NCBI GenBank assembly: GCA_052148155.1
Contig: JBKQIY010000023.1
Coordinates: forward strand, 1-59,959
Length of the DNA: 59,959 nt
Reading direction: 5' to 3'
DNA from: JBBQER01 sp052148155
GTDB taxonomy: Bacteria > Actinomycetota > Acidimicrobiia > IMCC26256 > PALSA-610
Below are positions 43,133 to 52,403 of the stretch, one piece after another. The stretch's first letter is position 1, and the number at the start of each line of letters is the position of its first letter. A program made the translations under genes and the position numbers. The notes beneath the pieces were generated by a model. The model did not search any database. It saw only the letters and a list, made by a program, of their open reading frames with translations, and was not told the origin of the DNA.

Positions 43133-43915
43133 CTAACGCGCCAAACGTCGCGCGACCGCTTCGAGGAGCGCGACCGCACCGGACGGGCCGTCGACCAGAC
43201 AATCGACCGCCGCCGCCAGCTCTTGTGGCATCTCCGACGACCGCACACCGACCCGCACCCCACGCTGCAACCGACCGGCGCGTTCGGCGCGCGCCAACGC
43301 GTCGAACGCCGGGATGTCGCCGATGTCGTCGCCTACGAACGCACCGACCGAACATCCGTCGGTGAGCACGTCGACCGCGGTGCCCTTATCGATCGCGACC
43401 GGCGGCCGCAGCTCGACCGCGAATCGCGTGCGCCACTGCGCGAGGCCGTAACGACGCGCGAGATCGGCCGCGACGGCGAGGACCTCGTCGGCCCGCTCGG
43501 GTGCCATCCGCCAATGAAACGTGACGCTCACGCCGGCTTTGCGTTCGACGATGATGCCGGGCAGCCGTCGATCGGCCTCGCCGGCCGCGGACGTCACCGC
43601 GGGGCCGTAGGCGACCACGAGCGGACTGACCTGACGCTCCCCGCCGACGAGCAGCTCCATCCCGTACAGACCGGCGAGGACCACATCGGGGACCGGGACC
43701 CGTTGGGCGAGGAACTCGACCGTCCGGCCGCTCACGATCCCGACCCGTGCGACCCGCCCGACCAGCCGGCCGAGCGCATCGATCGCGCCGGGTAGGGCTC
43801 TGGCGTCTTGGGGTCGATCGACGATGGGTGCGAGCGATCCGTCGTAGTCGACCAGGATCGCGGTTTCGAGCGGCCGCTCGACGAGCGCGTCGATGATTGC
43901 GGCGACATCGACCAC
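43133..43915 (-). CDS. otsB: Trehalose-6-phosphate phosphatase OtsB
   Basis: HAD-IIB phosphatase, 260 aa. Motif I is LVDYDGSLAPIV, motif II VSGR, then GLYGMELLVGG, ERKAGVSVTFHWR, ELRPPVAIDKGTAV and motif IV VGDDIGDIPAFDAL, the OtsB order. Probably dephosphorylates the product of the adjacent GT20 enzyme, although it is on the opposite strand. GTG 43915 with TAGCGT 6 bases upstream. Confidence 0.88.
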   Translation of the reverse strand: MVDVAAIIDALVERPLETAILVDYDGSLAPIVDRPQDARALPGAIDALGRLVGRVARVGIVSGRTVEFLAQRVPVPDVVLAGLYGMELLVGGERQVSPLVVAYGPAVTSAAGEADRRLPGIIVERKAGVSVTFHWRMAPERADEVLAVAADLARRYGLAQWRTRFAVELRPPVAIDKGTAVDVLTDGCSVGAFVGDDIGDIPAFDALARAERAGRLQRGVRVGVRSSEMPQELAAAVDCLVDGPSGAVALLEAVARRLAR

Positions 43916-43921
43916 AGTGGG

Positions 43922-43927
43922 ACGCTA
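43922..43927 (-). promoter_or_regulatory. -10 box TAGCGT for otsB
   Basis: Six bases from GTG 43915; leaderless spacing. It lies 6 bases upstream of the divergent M20D start codon at 43933. Confidence 0.5.
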
Positions 43928-43932
43928 CTGGC

Positions 43933-45072
43933 ATGGACGCCAAGGCTGCGGCGCGTGCAACTGTCGAATCGAGTGCGCAGAACCTGATCGGTCTCAGTCA
44001 CCGTGTGCACGCACACCCGGAGTTGAAATTCGAAGAGACCCGATCGGCCGAATGGACCGCCGGGGTGCTCGCCGATGCGGGCCTCACCGTCAACGCAGGA
44101 ATTTGTGCGCTCCCGACCGCGTTCTCATGCGAGTTCGGCACCGGTTCGTTACACCTCGCGATCTGCGCAGAGTACGACGCGCTCCCCCAGATCGGACACG
44201 CGTGCGGTCACAACATCATCGCGGCGACGGCGGTCGGCGCCGGACTGGCGCTCGCACCTCTGGTCGACGATCTCGACCTGCGCGTCAGCATCATCGGCAC
44301 GCCGGCCGAAGAGGGCGGCGGCGGCAAAGTGTTCATGCTCGAACGGGGTGCGTTCGCCGGGGTACACGCAGCGATGATGGTGCACCCGGCACCGTTCGAG
44401 GATCTCACGCCGCGGGTGAGCGCGGTGGCACACTTCGGCGTGAGCTACGAAGGTCGCGCGTCTCACGCCGCCGCGGCACCGGAGCTCGGCATCAACGCCG
44501 CCGACGCGTTCACCGTCGCGCAGGTCGCGATCGGGTTGCTGCGTCAGCATCTCAGAGCCGGCGATCAGGTGCACGGCATCATCACCCACGGCGGAGACGC
44601 CGCGAACATCGTTCCCGCACAGGCCGAGGGCCTGTGGATGGTGCGTGCCCCGACGATCGCCGACCTGGCCACGACCCGTCCCCGGGTCGAACACTGTTTC
44701 GAAGCCGGCGCCCTCGCGACGGGAGCCAAGCTCAGTATCGCCGACGTCTCTCCTGTCTACTCGCATATGGACCACGACCCCGACCTCGTCGAGGTCTACC
44801 GCGCCAACGTGGTCGCGCTCGGCCGGGAACCGGACGACGAACGCGAGATGACGTTCTCGACCGACATGGGCAATGTTTCGTTGGAGATTCCGAGCATTCA
44901 TCCGTGTATCGCGATCGAAAGCGCGGGGGCGGTCAACCACCAGCCGGAGTTCGCGGGCGCGTGCGTGAACGCGTCCGCCGATCGTGCGGTGCTCGAAGGT
45001 GCCCTCGCGCTCGCGTGGACCGCGATCGACGTCGCGACCGGTCCGTTGCGCCCGCGACTGGTGTCGCGCTAG
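43933..45072 (+). CDS. M20D amidohydrolase (AbgB/aminoacylase type)
   Basis: 379 aa. LSHRVHAHPELKFEE at the N-terminus, AICAEYDALPQIGHACGHN with metal ligands, and GTPAEEGGGGK are typical of the M20D group, including p-aminobenzoyl-glutamate hydrolase and N-acyl-amino-acid amidohydrolases. ITHGGDAANIVPAQAEG marks the end of the lid domain. Divergent from otsB with only 17 bases between starts. Substrate not deducible. Confidence 0.88.
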   Translation: MDAKAAARATVESSAQNLIGLSHRVHAHPELKFEETRSAEWTAGVLADAGLTVNAGICALPTAFSCEFGTGSLHLAICAEYDALPQIGHACGHNIIAATAVGAGLALAPLVDDLDLRVSIIGTPAEEGGGGKVFMLERGAFAGVHAAMMVHPAPFEDLTPRVSAVAHFGVSYEGRASHAAAAPELGINAADAFTVAQVAIGLLRQHLRAGDQVHGIITHGGDAANIVPAQAEGLWMVRAPTIADLATTRPRVEHCFEAGALATGAKLSIADVSPVYSHMDHDPDLVEVYRANVVALGREPDDEREMTFSTDMGNVSLEIPSIHPCIAIESAGAVNHQPEFAGACVNASADRAVLEGALALAWTAIDVATGPLRPRLVSR

Positions 45073-45093
45073 GCGCCAGCTCGCAGCCGACGA

Positions 45094-45648
45094 TTACGTC
45101 GCGCTGCCGACGACGACAACGCAGTCCTCGCCGTCCCGCAACGTCGAGAACGTCTTGGGGTACCGGATATGCAACGGCACGCTCGGCCCGACCAGCTTGG
45201 CCAGTCGAGCGCCCTCCCGTTCCAGACCGCCACGGCAGGTGACGCTGTTCCCGACCTGTTTGTGGCCGGTCCAGTCGTTCGCAGGTGCGATACTCGTGTA
45301 GCCCTGCTGCTTCAGGTTGGTTGTCATCACGCCGGCTTGGCCGCTCAGTGCACCACCGTTGAGCACGATCACCTTCAACAAGCCCGGCGCGATCGGCGGC
45401 GTTTTGGGCGTGGTCCTGCCGGTCGTGCCGGTCCTGGTGGTGTTGGTCGTCCGGGTCGTATGCGGCCTCGTGGTGGTCGTATTGGGCGGCGCGGCGCTCT
45501 TGGGACCGTTGTCGTTGCGATCACCGAGTTGGAGCAGCACGATCCCGATCACGACGGCGACGCCGATGAGCAGCGCTCCGAGCAACGCGGCGTATCCAGC
45601 TCCGCGCGCCACCTCTCCGGTTCCGCCGTCGCGCGGCTGTCGACTCAT
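45094..45648 (-). CDS. LytR_C-domain membrane protein
   Basis: 184 aa. A short cytoplasmic N-terminus, one transmembrane segment (AALLGALLIGVAVVIGIVLL), a Thr/Pro-rich linker (PNTTTTRPHTTRTTNTT) and an extracytoplasmic LytR_C domain (LKVIVLNGGALSGQAGVMTTNLK). LytR_C proteins accompany LCP enzymes that attach wall polymers, but no LCP catalytic domain is here. ATG 45648 preferred over 45687 because the upstream residues look unstructured. Confidence 0.82.
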   Translation of the reverse strand: MSRQPRDGGTGEVARGAGYAALLGALLIGVAVVIGIVLLQLGDRNDNGPKSAAPPNTTTTRPHTTRTTNTTRTGTTGRTTPKTPPIAPGLLKVIVLNGGALSGQAGVMTTNLKQQGYTSIAPANDWTGHKQVGNSVTCRGGLEREGARLAKLVGPSVPLHIRYPKTFSTLRDGEDCVVVVGSAT

Positions 45649-45683
45649 ACGATCATTCTGCCCCGTCGGGGCCTCGCCGCGCC

Positions 45684-45941
45684 TCACCGGCTCCCGGGGT
45701 CAGCACGGCGGCCTTCGATGCGCTCACGACGGCTTTGCTCACGCCGCCGGCGGATGCGCCGCACGGTCAGCGGGTCGTACGCCTCGGCGTCGGAGCTATC
45801 GACCACTGCGTACAGCGCTCGGTAGTAGCTGCTGGCCGAGATCCCGAAACGGGAGCGGATCTCAGAGGTTTTGCTCGCCGGCAGTTGCCACCACGCTCGT
45901 TCGAAGTCGAGCAGTGAGCGTTGCGTCTCGGTAAGTGTCAT
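45684..45941 (-). CDS. DUF3263 protein
   Basis: 85-aa actinobacterial family: LTETQRSLLDFERAWWQL, then SEIRSRFGISASSYYRALYAV and a basic C-terminus. The helix pattern suggests a small DNA-binding HTH protein. Same strand and directly upstream of the LytR_C gene, a common pairing in this phylum. Function not known. Confidence 0.85.
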   Translation of the reverse strand: MTLTETQRSLLDFERAWWQLPASKTSEIRSRFGISASSYYRALYAVVDSSDAEAYDPLTVRRIRRRREQSRRERIEGRRADPGSR

Positions 45942-46996
45942 CAACGCGCGATCCTGACCGTTGCGCGCGCGAAATACAAGCATCCTCGAGATGGGATGGG
46001 TGGCGCCGGAGTTCGGGATCGAACCAACGAGCTCTGTCTCGCAAGAAAGTCTCGTCGCGACCGCGAGAACGCGTCGATCGTCGACGTGGCCCGGCGAGCG
46101 TTGCTCGTCGGCATACCGTCGCGAATGTGGACACGCACGCACAGGACGCGCCCGGTACCCGCAGGTGAGGACGTCGACTTCGCGATCGAGGCGATCGCAA
46201 GGTCGACGAGGCGAACCCGGTCGTTGCGGGTCACGAATGCCGTGTTGTCGACCTCGGGCGCTGTGCCGGCCGCGGCGGACGTTTTCGGGCATGGGCACGC
46301 CGGGAACCCATCGCAGGAAGCGGTGGCACAAACTTTCTCGACGTCAGGGCATGTGCAACCGCGATCTGGGTGGGCTGTTCGGCCGTCTCTCGTGGGGCGC
46401 GTCCGCACCGGCCGGTGCCATGAACGCGACCGGGTCCGTTGGCGGCGCCCTTCGTCGCAACGAAACGTCGGACGTGCGGGATGTCTAGCCGAGGCGAAAT
46501 GGGTCTTCGTGACGTCGTTGGCACAGCCGTCGTCCTCGCGGGTGTCGTCCGTGCCCTGACCCGCACACGCTGTCCCGGCCGCGCTCGAGGCGGCGGACGG
46601 GCTGACATTCCGCAGCCTGCGACGCTCGGCGACGACGACATGACGGCCGACGGAGTCGACGCCGGACGGCGCCACATCGCCGGACCACCCGACAGCAGGT
46701 CGGGAACGCGAGGCTGAGAAGGTCCCCCGGCGCCATTGACGCGCCGTGACCGTTCCTGCGGGTCGTTCCAGCGGCCGGACGACCGGCACCAAGGCGGCGC
46801 CGGCCTCTTTCTGATGTGCCGCCTCACGATTGTCTGCGGAATTTCGATGCTGACAGACACGTCCACGTTGTGAAAGTGGCGCGATCATCGAGTCCGGGCG
46901 TTGTGGTCACCCTTGCGTGGTCTGGCGGAGAGGAACGCTTGACCGCCGAAGCGACGACGCACCAACGGTTCGATCACCACCAAGGAGCACCCGATC
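45942..46996. other. About 1 kb without a convincing gene; tRNA T-arm-like relic near 46011
   Basis: Several open frames exist on both strands but none has a recognisable domain or natural composition. At 46011-46025 the plus strand reads GTTCGGGATCGAACC, which on the minus strand resembles the T-arm of a tRNA with a short acceptor-like stretch after it; the other arms cannot be folded. It may be a tRNA fragment or chance. Confidence 0.4.
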
Positions 46997-47452
46997 ATGG
47001 CAGACGAGCACTACAACAAGCCCGGCTGGTTCACCCGCAACATCTTCAACGGCATCGTCGCGCTGGCCACACGACTCGGAGTGAGCGTCTGGGGCTCCCG
47101 CATCTTGCAGGTCCGGGGACGCAAGACCGGCCAGGTTCACGAAACCCCGGTCAACTTGCTGACCCACCAAGGCGAGACCTACCTCGTCGCGCCCCGAGGG
47201 ATCACCCAATGGGTCCGCAACCTCCGCGCCGCAGGTGAAGGCACGCTCCGCCTCGGTCGCCGCCACGACTCGTTCCGCGCGCAAGAGCTCCCCGATACCG
47301 AAAAGCTCGACGTGCTTCGCGCCTATCTGCGGCGCTGGAAGATTGAAGTCGGCGTGTTCTTCGACGGCGTTGACGCCAACTCTTCCGACCAAGAACTGCT
47401 GCGAATCGCCCCCAACCACCCTGTGTTCCGTCTCGACACCACCGCCGCATAA
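46997..47452 (+). CDS. Nitroreductase/F420-binding family protein (DDN type)
   Basis: 151 aa of the deazaflavin-dependent nitroreductase family: RNIFNGIVALATRLG, LQVRGRKTGQVHETPVNLL, ETYLVAPRGITQWVRNLRAAG and a C-terminal HPVFRLD. Such proteins use F420H2 to reduce quinones or nitro compounds, mostly in actinobacteria. AGGAG 10 bases before ATG 46997. Confidence 0.85.
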   Translation: MADEHYNKPGWFTRNIFNGIVALATRLGVSVWGSRILQVRGRKTGQVHETPVNLLTHQGETYLVAPRGITQWVRNLRAAGEGTLRLGRRHDSFRAQELPDTEKLDVLRAYLRRWKIEVGVFFDGVDANSSDQELLRIAPNHPVFRLDTTAA

Positions 47453-47883
47453 CCGCCCCACAAGCGAGCGGGCTCCGCCAGATCTCGAGGCAGGCCGACA
47501 AACGCACCTTCGGCGGCTTGTGACATTCGGCTCCCGCGGACCGGGTCGCGCAGAGCCGACGCGAGAACGCGCAACATCGTCTCGGCCACCCGGCGATGCG
47601 GCGCCGAACAGGCAGCCGCATGCACGGTGAACACATTCGGTGCCGGCGCGCCCAGCCCGACGGCTCACGTCCACATCAGCGGACCCTGGTGAGACCGGCG
47701 CGCTCAACGACGACGAACGTCACCGTTCGTCGGTCGACCTGTGCAGCGTCCGCGGAGGTCTCGTGGTTCGAAGGCGCGGCCCCGCGTCCCGGGTCACCGC
47801 AGCCCGCGCCACCGCCGACCGAACAACCTCGCGATCGCGGTCGGGTTGCACGACTGGGATGGCCGTCAGGTCTGCGGCGCGTG
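47453..47883. other. Intergenic region, nothing recognised
   Basis: Downstream of the DDN-type gene and of the ABC permease (convergent). Open frames overlap but none resembles a known protein. Confidence 0.5.
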
Positions 47884-50397
47884 TTATTGGGACGAATCGG
47901 CGTGAAGGAGGAGTGCGGGACGTGTGCGGGCTGCTTGCAGACCGGGCACCGCGGCGACGAGGTTCGCCAACACGAGCGCACCGACGGCAACGAGCACGAT
48001 CGCGGTGGTGGGGACGGTCGCTCGAGGTACGGCGTTGATCGTGCGCGCGAACAGATTCCACGACGCGCGTCCGGTCACGATGCCAATCGGCACGCCGACA
48101 ACTACTCCGATCGCGACCACGATCGTCGATTGCCATGCGATGACGGCCGCAATTTGCCGGCGCGTGCAGCCGAGCGTCTTCAGCAGGGCAAGCTCGTGTC
48201 GGCGTCGGCGCACCGACGCGATGAGCGTCAGGGAGAGCGCGAGGAGGGCACCGACGGCGAGGCCGGCGGCGAGAAGCAGAGGCGCGTCGCCAAGGCTGCG
48301 GTAGTTGACGATCTGCGCGGGCCGCTGGACGCCGACGACCGTGATGTCGTTCCCGGCCGCGTTCGGGTCCGCGTTGAATGCTCGGTCAGTTGCCTCGACG
48401 ATGCGTCGCAGGTCGGATCGCCCTTGCGTCGTGCTCACGCCGGCCCGTATCCGAACAAAGACGAAGTCGTATCCGTTGAGGAGCGGGTCGGAATTCAGTT
48501 GGATCTTGCGGAACGCGGCCGACTCGATGTCGGTGGGTAGGAGGGCTCCGGTGCCCATCGACGTGTGATCCGCGACAAAGCTCGCGAAGCCGACCGCGGG
48601 CAAGGTCGCGGTTCCCACGACGCGCACCTGCACCGGCGGGATGTACGCAGGCGCATCGGCCGGCGACCCGTAGCTCAACACCACATTGTCACCGACATGT
48701 GTGTGCAGGCGGGACAGGGTGGCCGAACCGAGCACGATCTGGTCGGTTGCCTCGAGACCGTGTCCGGACAAGATCGGCGGAGCGACCGCGGCATCCGGAC
48801 TCGTCAGCAACGCCGGAACGGTCTGCCCGTCGATCTCGGCGATCAATTCGCTGGCGCCCACCCAGCCGGCAACGTCGGGGTCGTGCGTGAGCAGGTTCTG
48901 GGTGAACGGTGGGACTTCGCTGCTCGGGTTGATCGCGTAGTTCCAGTTCCAGCCGTAGAGCGAGGGGTGCGACACGAGGGTGCGGAGTCCGCTCGCGAAC
49001 GTCAGTGTCGTGATCACCATCGCAACCGCGATCACGGTGCCCGTCAACGCGGAGCGCACCGGTACCGCGGCGCGCCCGACGCCGGGCTCTAACGCGAAGC
49101 GCACGCCGGTGACGCACGAAACTGGCAAGCCGGCGTTCTCGGCCGAGCGCGCGGCGCGGGATCGCCGGCGCCGGGCTTGCGCGCGCTGCACTGTCACGCG
49201 GTGTGGTGCTCGATGGAAGGCGATCACGAACGCGACGCCACTCGAGATGACGACGAGCCCAGCGAATCCGAGGCCGAGCACGGTCCAATCGAACGCGAGT
49301 CCCGACGTCGGATAAACCGCTCGCACGGGCCCGAGCGGAGTAAACGGTGAGATGCCGATCGCAACCACGACCGCGACGATTGAGCCGCCAATGATGGCGC
49401 CGAGCACACCGACCAGACCGTCGGCGATCGTCATCGTCGGAGTCGCGCCGAGCGCGCGCAGAACTTGACGGTCGTTGTCATCCAAGCGAAGTTGTCGAGA
49501 CACGGCCTGGGCGGCAATGACCAAGGCGACCAGCACCGCGATCGCTCCGAACGCGCCCAGCGCGATCGACTCGGGCCTGATTGCATCTTCAACCTGCGCA
49601 ACAACGGGCGCGGTGACGTGGAACTCATACTGAGCGCCGTTCGGAATCAGCCTGATGAGCGCACGCTCCACTCCGGCGACGGCGCGCGACCCGCCGTCGA
49701 GCTGGAGCCCGTACAGGGTCGGCGCGCCTGCCGCCGGCACCGCCGCAATCGCCTCCCGGAGGAGCGCGGGGGTCAACACGACGAAGCCAAACGCCGCGTC
49801 GATGTCGTCTTGGATGACCTGATTGTCGAACTCGACGATGCCGACCACGGTCACGCTCACCCGCAACCGTGCAGGCGCAGTATGACTCGCAAAAAGGCCG
49901 AGCCGTAGCACCTCGCCGACGCGTGCGTGCAGCTGGCGGGCAGCGCTCGGTGTTAGGACCACTTCGTGCGCCCTGGTCGGATCGGCCATCCGGCCGTGCA
50001 CGACGGTGACCCGATCCTGGCCGAACAACTCTCCGTCGGTGCTGCCCACCATGAACACCGTCGGAAATGGATTCGGAGCACCCTTGGCTGTGACAAACGT
50101 GAAGGGTGGCAAGTCGACGGTCGCCACTCGTTTGACCCCGGGTACCCGGGCGATCGCCTTCTTCAAGGACGTGACCGTCGCGCCCCCGGCACCGAACGAC
50201 GAGACAGTGAGATCCGACGGATCGGTGCTCGCCAAGAACTTCGGGTACGACGACTGGGTGCGGCGCGCTCCCGCGATCGACCCCAACGCGATCCCGCCGC
50301 TCAATCCGATCAACAACACGATCGCGAGCAAACCGATCACACGACGGCCGAATGTCACGCGGAACCGGTACCACGCCACCCGCGAGACCTGCCTCAC
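47884..50397 (-). CDS. FtsX-type ABC transporter permease
   Basis: 837 aa with the MacB/FtsX architecture duplicated: a first transmembrane helix (LLAIVLLIGLSGGIALG), a large extracytoplasmic domain, three helices, a basic linker (QRAQARRRRSRAARS), a second helix and extracytoplasmic domain, and three final helices including ASVRRRRHELALLKTLGCTR. Such permeases move lipoproteins or peptides or transmit force outside the cell, driven by a cytoplasmic ATPase. GTG 50397 chosen at the conserved RVAWYRFRV line; the upstream 41 codons look unrelated. No ATPase gene is adjacent. Confidence 0.85.
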   Translation of the reverse strand: MRQVSRVAWYRFRVTFGRRVIGLLAIVLLIGLSGGIALGSIAGARRTQSSYPKFLASTDPSDLTVSSFGAGGATVTSLKKAIARVPGVKRVATVDLPPFTFVTAKGAPNPFPTVFMVGSTDGELFGQDRVTVVHGRMADPTRAHEVVLTPSAARQLHARVGEVLRLGLFASHTAPARLRVSVTVVGIVEFDNQVIQDDIDAAFGFVVLTPALLREAIAAVPAAGAPTLYGLQLDGGSRAVAGVERALIRLIPNGAQYEFHVTAPVVAQVEDAIRPESIALGAFGAIAVLVALVIAAQAVSRQLRLDDNDRQVLRALGATPTMTIADGLVGVLGAIIGGSIVAVVVAIGISPFTPLGPVRAVYPTSGLAFDWTVLGLGFAGLVVISSGVAFVIAFHRAPHRVTVQRAQARRRRSRAARSAENAGLPVSCVTGVRFALEPGVGRAAVPVRSALTGTVIAVAMVITTLTFASGLRTLVSHPSLYGWNWNYAINPSSEVPPFTQNLLTHDPDVAGWVGASELIAEIDGQTVPALLTSPDAAVAPPILSGHGLEATDQIVLGSATLSRLHTHVGDNVVLSYGSPADAPAYIPPVQVRVVGTATLPAVGFASFVADHTSMGTGALLPTDIESAAFRKIQLNSDPLLNGYDFVFVRIRAGVSTTQGRSDLRRIVEATDRAFNADPNAAGNDITVVGVQRPAQIVNYRSLGDAPLLLAAGLAVGALLALSLTLIASVRRRRHELALLKTLGCTRRQIAAVIAWQSTIVVAIGVVVGVPIGIVTGRASWNLFARTINAVPRATVPTTAIVLVAVGALVLANLVAAVPGLQAARTRPALLLHADSSQ

Positions 50398-50646
50398 AGT
50401 GACACGCCGTCCACGGATTCGAACTCCACCGAGATACTGCCGATCTGACCTGAAGGTCCCATGGCTCTCATCGTGAGTCTGGCCCACACGGCGACGACCA
50501 CCAAGGTGGCCAGCCCTCATGCAACGGTCGTACTACCACCACACCTCGCCTATAGCGCGCGACACCAAACGCAAATCGACTCGACGCCGAGAACGGATCG
50601 CACGTGCGCGCCGCGCCGCCTTCGTTAGATCAGGGCTGTGACGCGG

Positions 50647-51210
50647 TCAGCTGGGGTTGCCAGGGTCACAGGAAGGCAACCCGATCGCTGCGGCGGCCCG
50701 CGTGGCTATTTCGGAGTGCGCCACGAGGTCATGGTAGGTCGTGATGAACGTGGCAGTGTCGCCTTGCGCGGCGGCGTGCTGTTGAGCAATGTCGCTGGTC
50801 ACAGTCTGGTCAACCGCGGCGACGAATGTGTCCCAGGTGCCTGTGTTCACGCTCGGGTTGCCGAGCGCGTCGAGCGCAGTCCGCCATTTGCGAAGCGCGG
50901 CAACGGTCTTCGCCTCGTAGCGGGCGATACCAGGAAAATCCGTTATGAGGGGATGTACCGGATCGAAGGTGGGATAGGGAAACGACCCATCGGCGCGGAG
51001 GGCGTCGCCGATGGTCTTGCAGGTCGCCGACACCTTCGCCTGGAAGCTCGCGTTGACGAAACCGCTCGCAGCCGGCGGCGGTAGCGTCCTCGTCGGCGCC
51101 AACGGCGTCACAGTTCCCTTGCTCGACGAGCTGCAACCCGCAGCCATCAAGAACAACGCCGACACCGCGACGCTCCAACGAAACCAGGCGCCCGCGTGTT
51201 GTTTCGTCAT
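50647..51210 (-). CDS. Putative lipoprotein
   Basis: 187 aa. Type II signal peptide: FRWSVAVSALFLMAAGC with Cys at about residue 26 after A-A-G, then a Ser-rich start to the mature protein and a Pro/Thr linker. The helical remainder (KTVAALRKWRTALDALGN, QQHAAAQGDTATFITTYHDL) is not recognised. ATG 51210 with an AGGGGC site. It lies upstream of the permease, on the same strand, and could be a partner; that is speculation. Confidence 0.75.
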   Translation of the reverse strand: MTKQHAGAWFRWSVAVSALFLMAAGCSSSSKGTVTPLAPTRTLPPPAASGFVNASFQAKVSATCKTIGDALRADGSFPYPTFDPVHPLITDFPGIARYEAKTVAALRKWRTALDALGNPSVNTGTWDTFVAAVDQTVTSDIAQQHAAAQGDTATFITTYHDLVAHSEIATRAAAAIGLPSCDPGNPS

Positions 51211-51476
51211 CGAAGCCCCTGGTGTCGTCAGCTGTGCGTTTCGCGCGATCGCCCGCGTGTCTAGCCCGTTCGGGCTCGCCCCGCCAGAACCGACGACGCG
51301 TCCGATCACGCCGTGCCTTCGGATGTCACATCGCCAGCTATGGGTCCGGCATGGCGACGTCGCGAACGGGTGTCGGGTCCGGTCCGTGTTGGGCAAGGGC
51401 GATCATCTTGCGGCGCCTTGAAGTCTTGGCCGCGTGGACCAAGGCTGGCAGCGGACGGAAGTCGTCGGGTGACGGA

Positions 51477-51884
51477 TTACGTCGTGTTGACGATGTGGAC
51501 GGCGCACTCCGCTTGGTGCGTAACGGTATTGGGGACGCTGCCCAGGACGCGGCGCGTCCCGCGCATTCCTTTGTTCCCAACGACGATGAGGTCCGCGTTG
51601 GCCTCCCGGGCGACCTGGAGTATCGCGGCGGCCGGATCACCGAGGAGGGCATGCGTGTGCGGGGAGTCGCCTGCGGCGGCGCAAAGTTGCGCGAGAAATT
51701 GTTCCGCCTCTGTACGACCTGGGGGCTCACCGGCACCAGCGACCTTGGTGGGTTCTGGTGATCCTGGATACGCCATTACGAGATGCAGCGTCGCGCCAAA
51801 GGTCCGCGCAAGTTCGTGCGCGACCTGCGCGGCGTATCGTCCCGATTCGGCTCGGCTGACACCACAAACGATCGTGTCGTACAT
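51477..51884 (-). CDS. Universal stress protein (UspA family)
   Basis: 135-aa single Usp domain: TIVCGVSRAESGRYAAQVAHEL, ADLIVVGNKGMRGTRRVLGS and PNTVTHQAECAVHIV. The ATP-binding G-x2-G-x9-G-S/T pattern is present as GNKGMRGTRRVLGS in a slightly altered form. Preceded by AGAGG. Confidence 0.88.
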   Translation of the reverse strand: MYDTIVCGVSRAESGRYAAQVAHELARTFGATLHLVMAYPGSPEPTKVAGAGEPPGRTEAEQFLAQLCAAAGDSPHTHALLGDPAAAILQVAREANADLIVVGNKGMRGTRRVLGSVPNTVTHQAECAVHIVNTT

Positions 51885-52117
51885 CTCTACCTCTCAAGCG
51901 CTTGCCGTGGCCCGCCCGGCCGAGTTCGATGACCAACGCCGCTGCCGACCTGGCCAACCGACAGCCGGCCGAGCGCATGTTGCCCCGCGGTGTCGAGGTT
52001 CGTCACATGAGCGTCGAGGTTGTTCCAACAGGTTCGATCATCGCGGTCGCCCAGCCTCCCATATCGCATCGGGTGTGGTGATCGCTCTGGTCGAGCGTCT
52101 CGGAGGGCGGCTGAGAT

Positions 52118-52123
52118 TACCGT
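52118..52123 (+). promoter_or_regulatory. -10 box TACCGT for the small open frame at 52131
   Basis: Seven bases before ATG 52131; leaderless spacing. GGAG also lies just before the ATG. Confidence 0.45.
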
Positions 52124-52130
52124 CGGAGCA

Positions 52131-52403
52131 ATGAAGTCCGCTGAACCCATCGTGGCGCTTGAGGATCGACCGCGCGCTCTCGATCCTCGGGCGTTGAACG
52201 AGGTGAGGTCTTGGGCCGAATCCGTGGACGCTTGGTTCAGGCACGTCTGCATCACCGATGCGCTGACAAGAAACCACGCGGGGCTGCAGGGATCGCCGAC
52301 GGTCCCAATTCGACGTCACAGCTCCGGGTCCGAGGCGCTGTCGATGCGTATGGGTTGGACCTCGATCGCGAACTCGGCGATCGAGCGCTGCCGAGCAGGC
52401 TGA
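52131..52403 (+). CDS. Small open frame upstream of the pseudokinase-flippase gene
   Basis: 90 codons (MKSAEPIVALEDRPRALDPR..). Not recognised. Support is positional: a well-placed -10 box and GGAG, and a stop that overlaps the next start as TGATG, so it may be a coupled leader peptide. Alternatively it is the true N-terminus of the next gene with a frameshift between them. Confidence 0.4.
   Translation: MKSAEPIVALEDRPRALDPRALNEVRSWAESVDAWFRHVCITDALTRNHAGLQGSPTVPIRRHSSGSEALSMRMGWTSIANSAIERCRAG

Noticed and set aside
46001..46085. tRNA gene on the minus strand
   Set aside because: Only a T-arm-like stretch is present; there is no matching 5' acceptor strand, D-arm or 7-base anticodon loop.
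45942..46888. Long minus-strand open frame upstream of the DUF3263 gene
   Set aside because: Arg/Ser/Ala-rich sequence without recognisable domain; typical of chance open frames in high-GC DNA.
47323..47634. Possible small gene near 47.4 kb, minus strand
   Set aside because: Overlaps the end of the well-supported DDN-type gene and has no similarity I can recognise.
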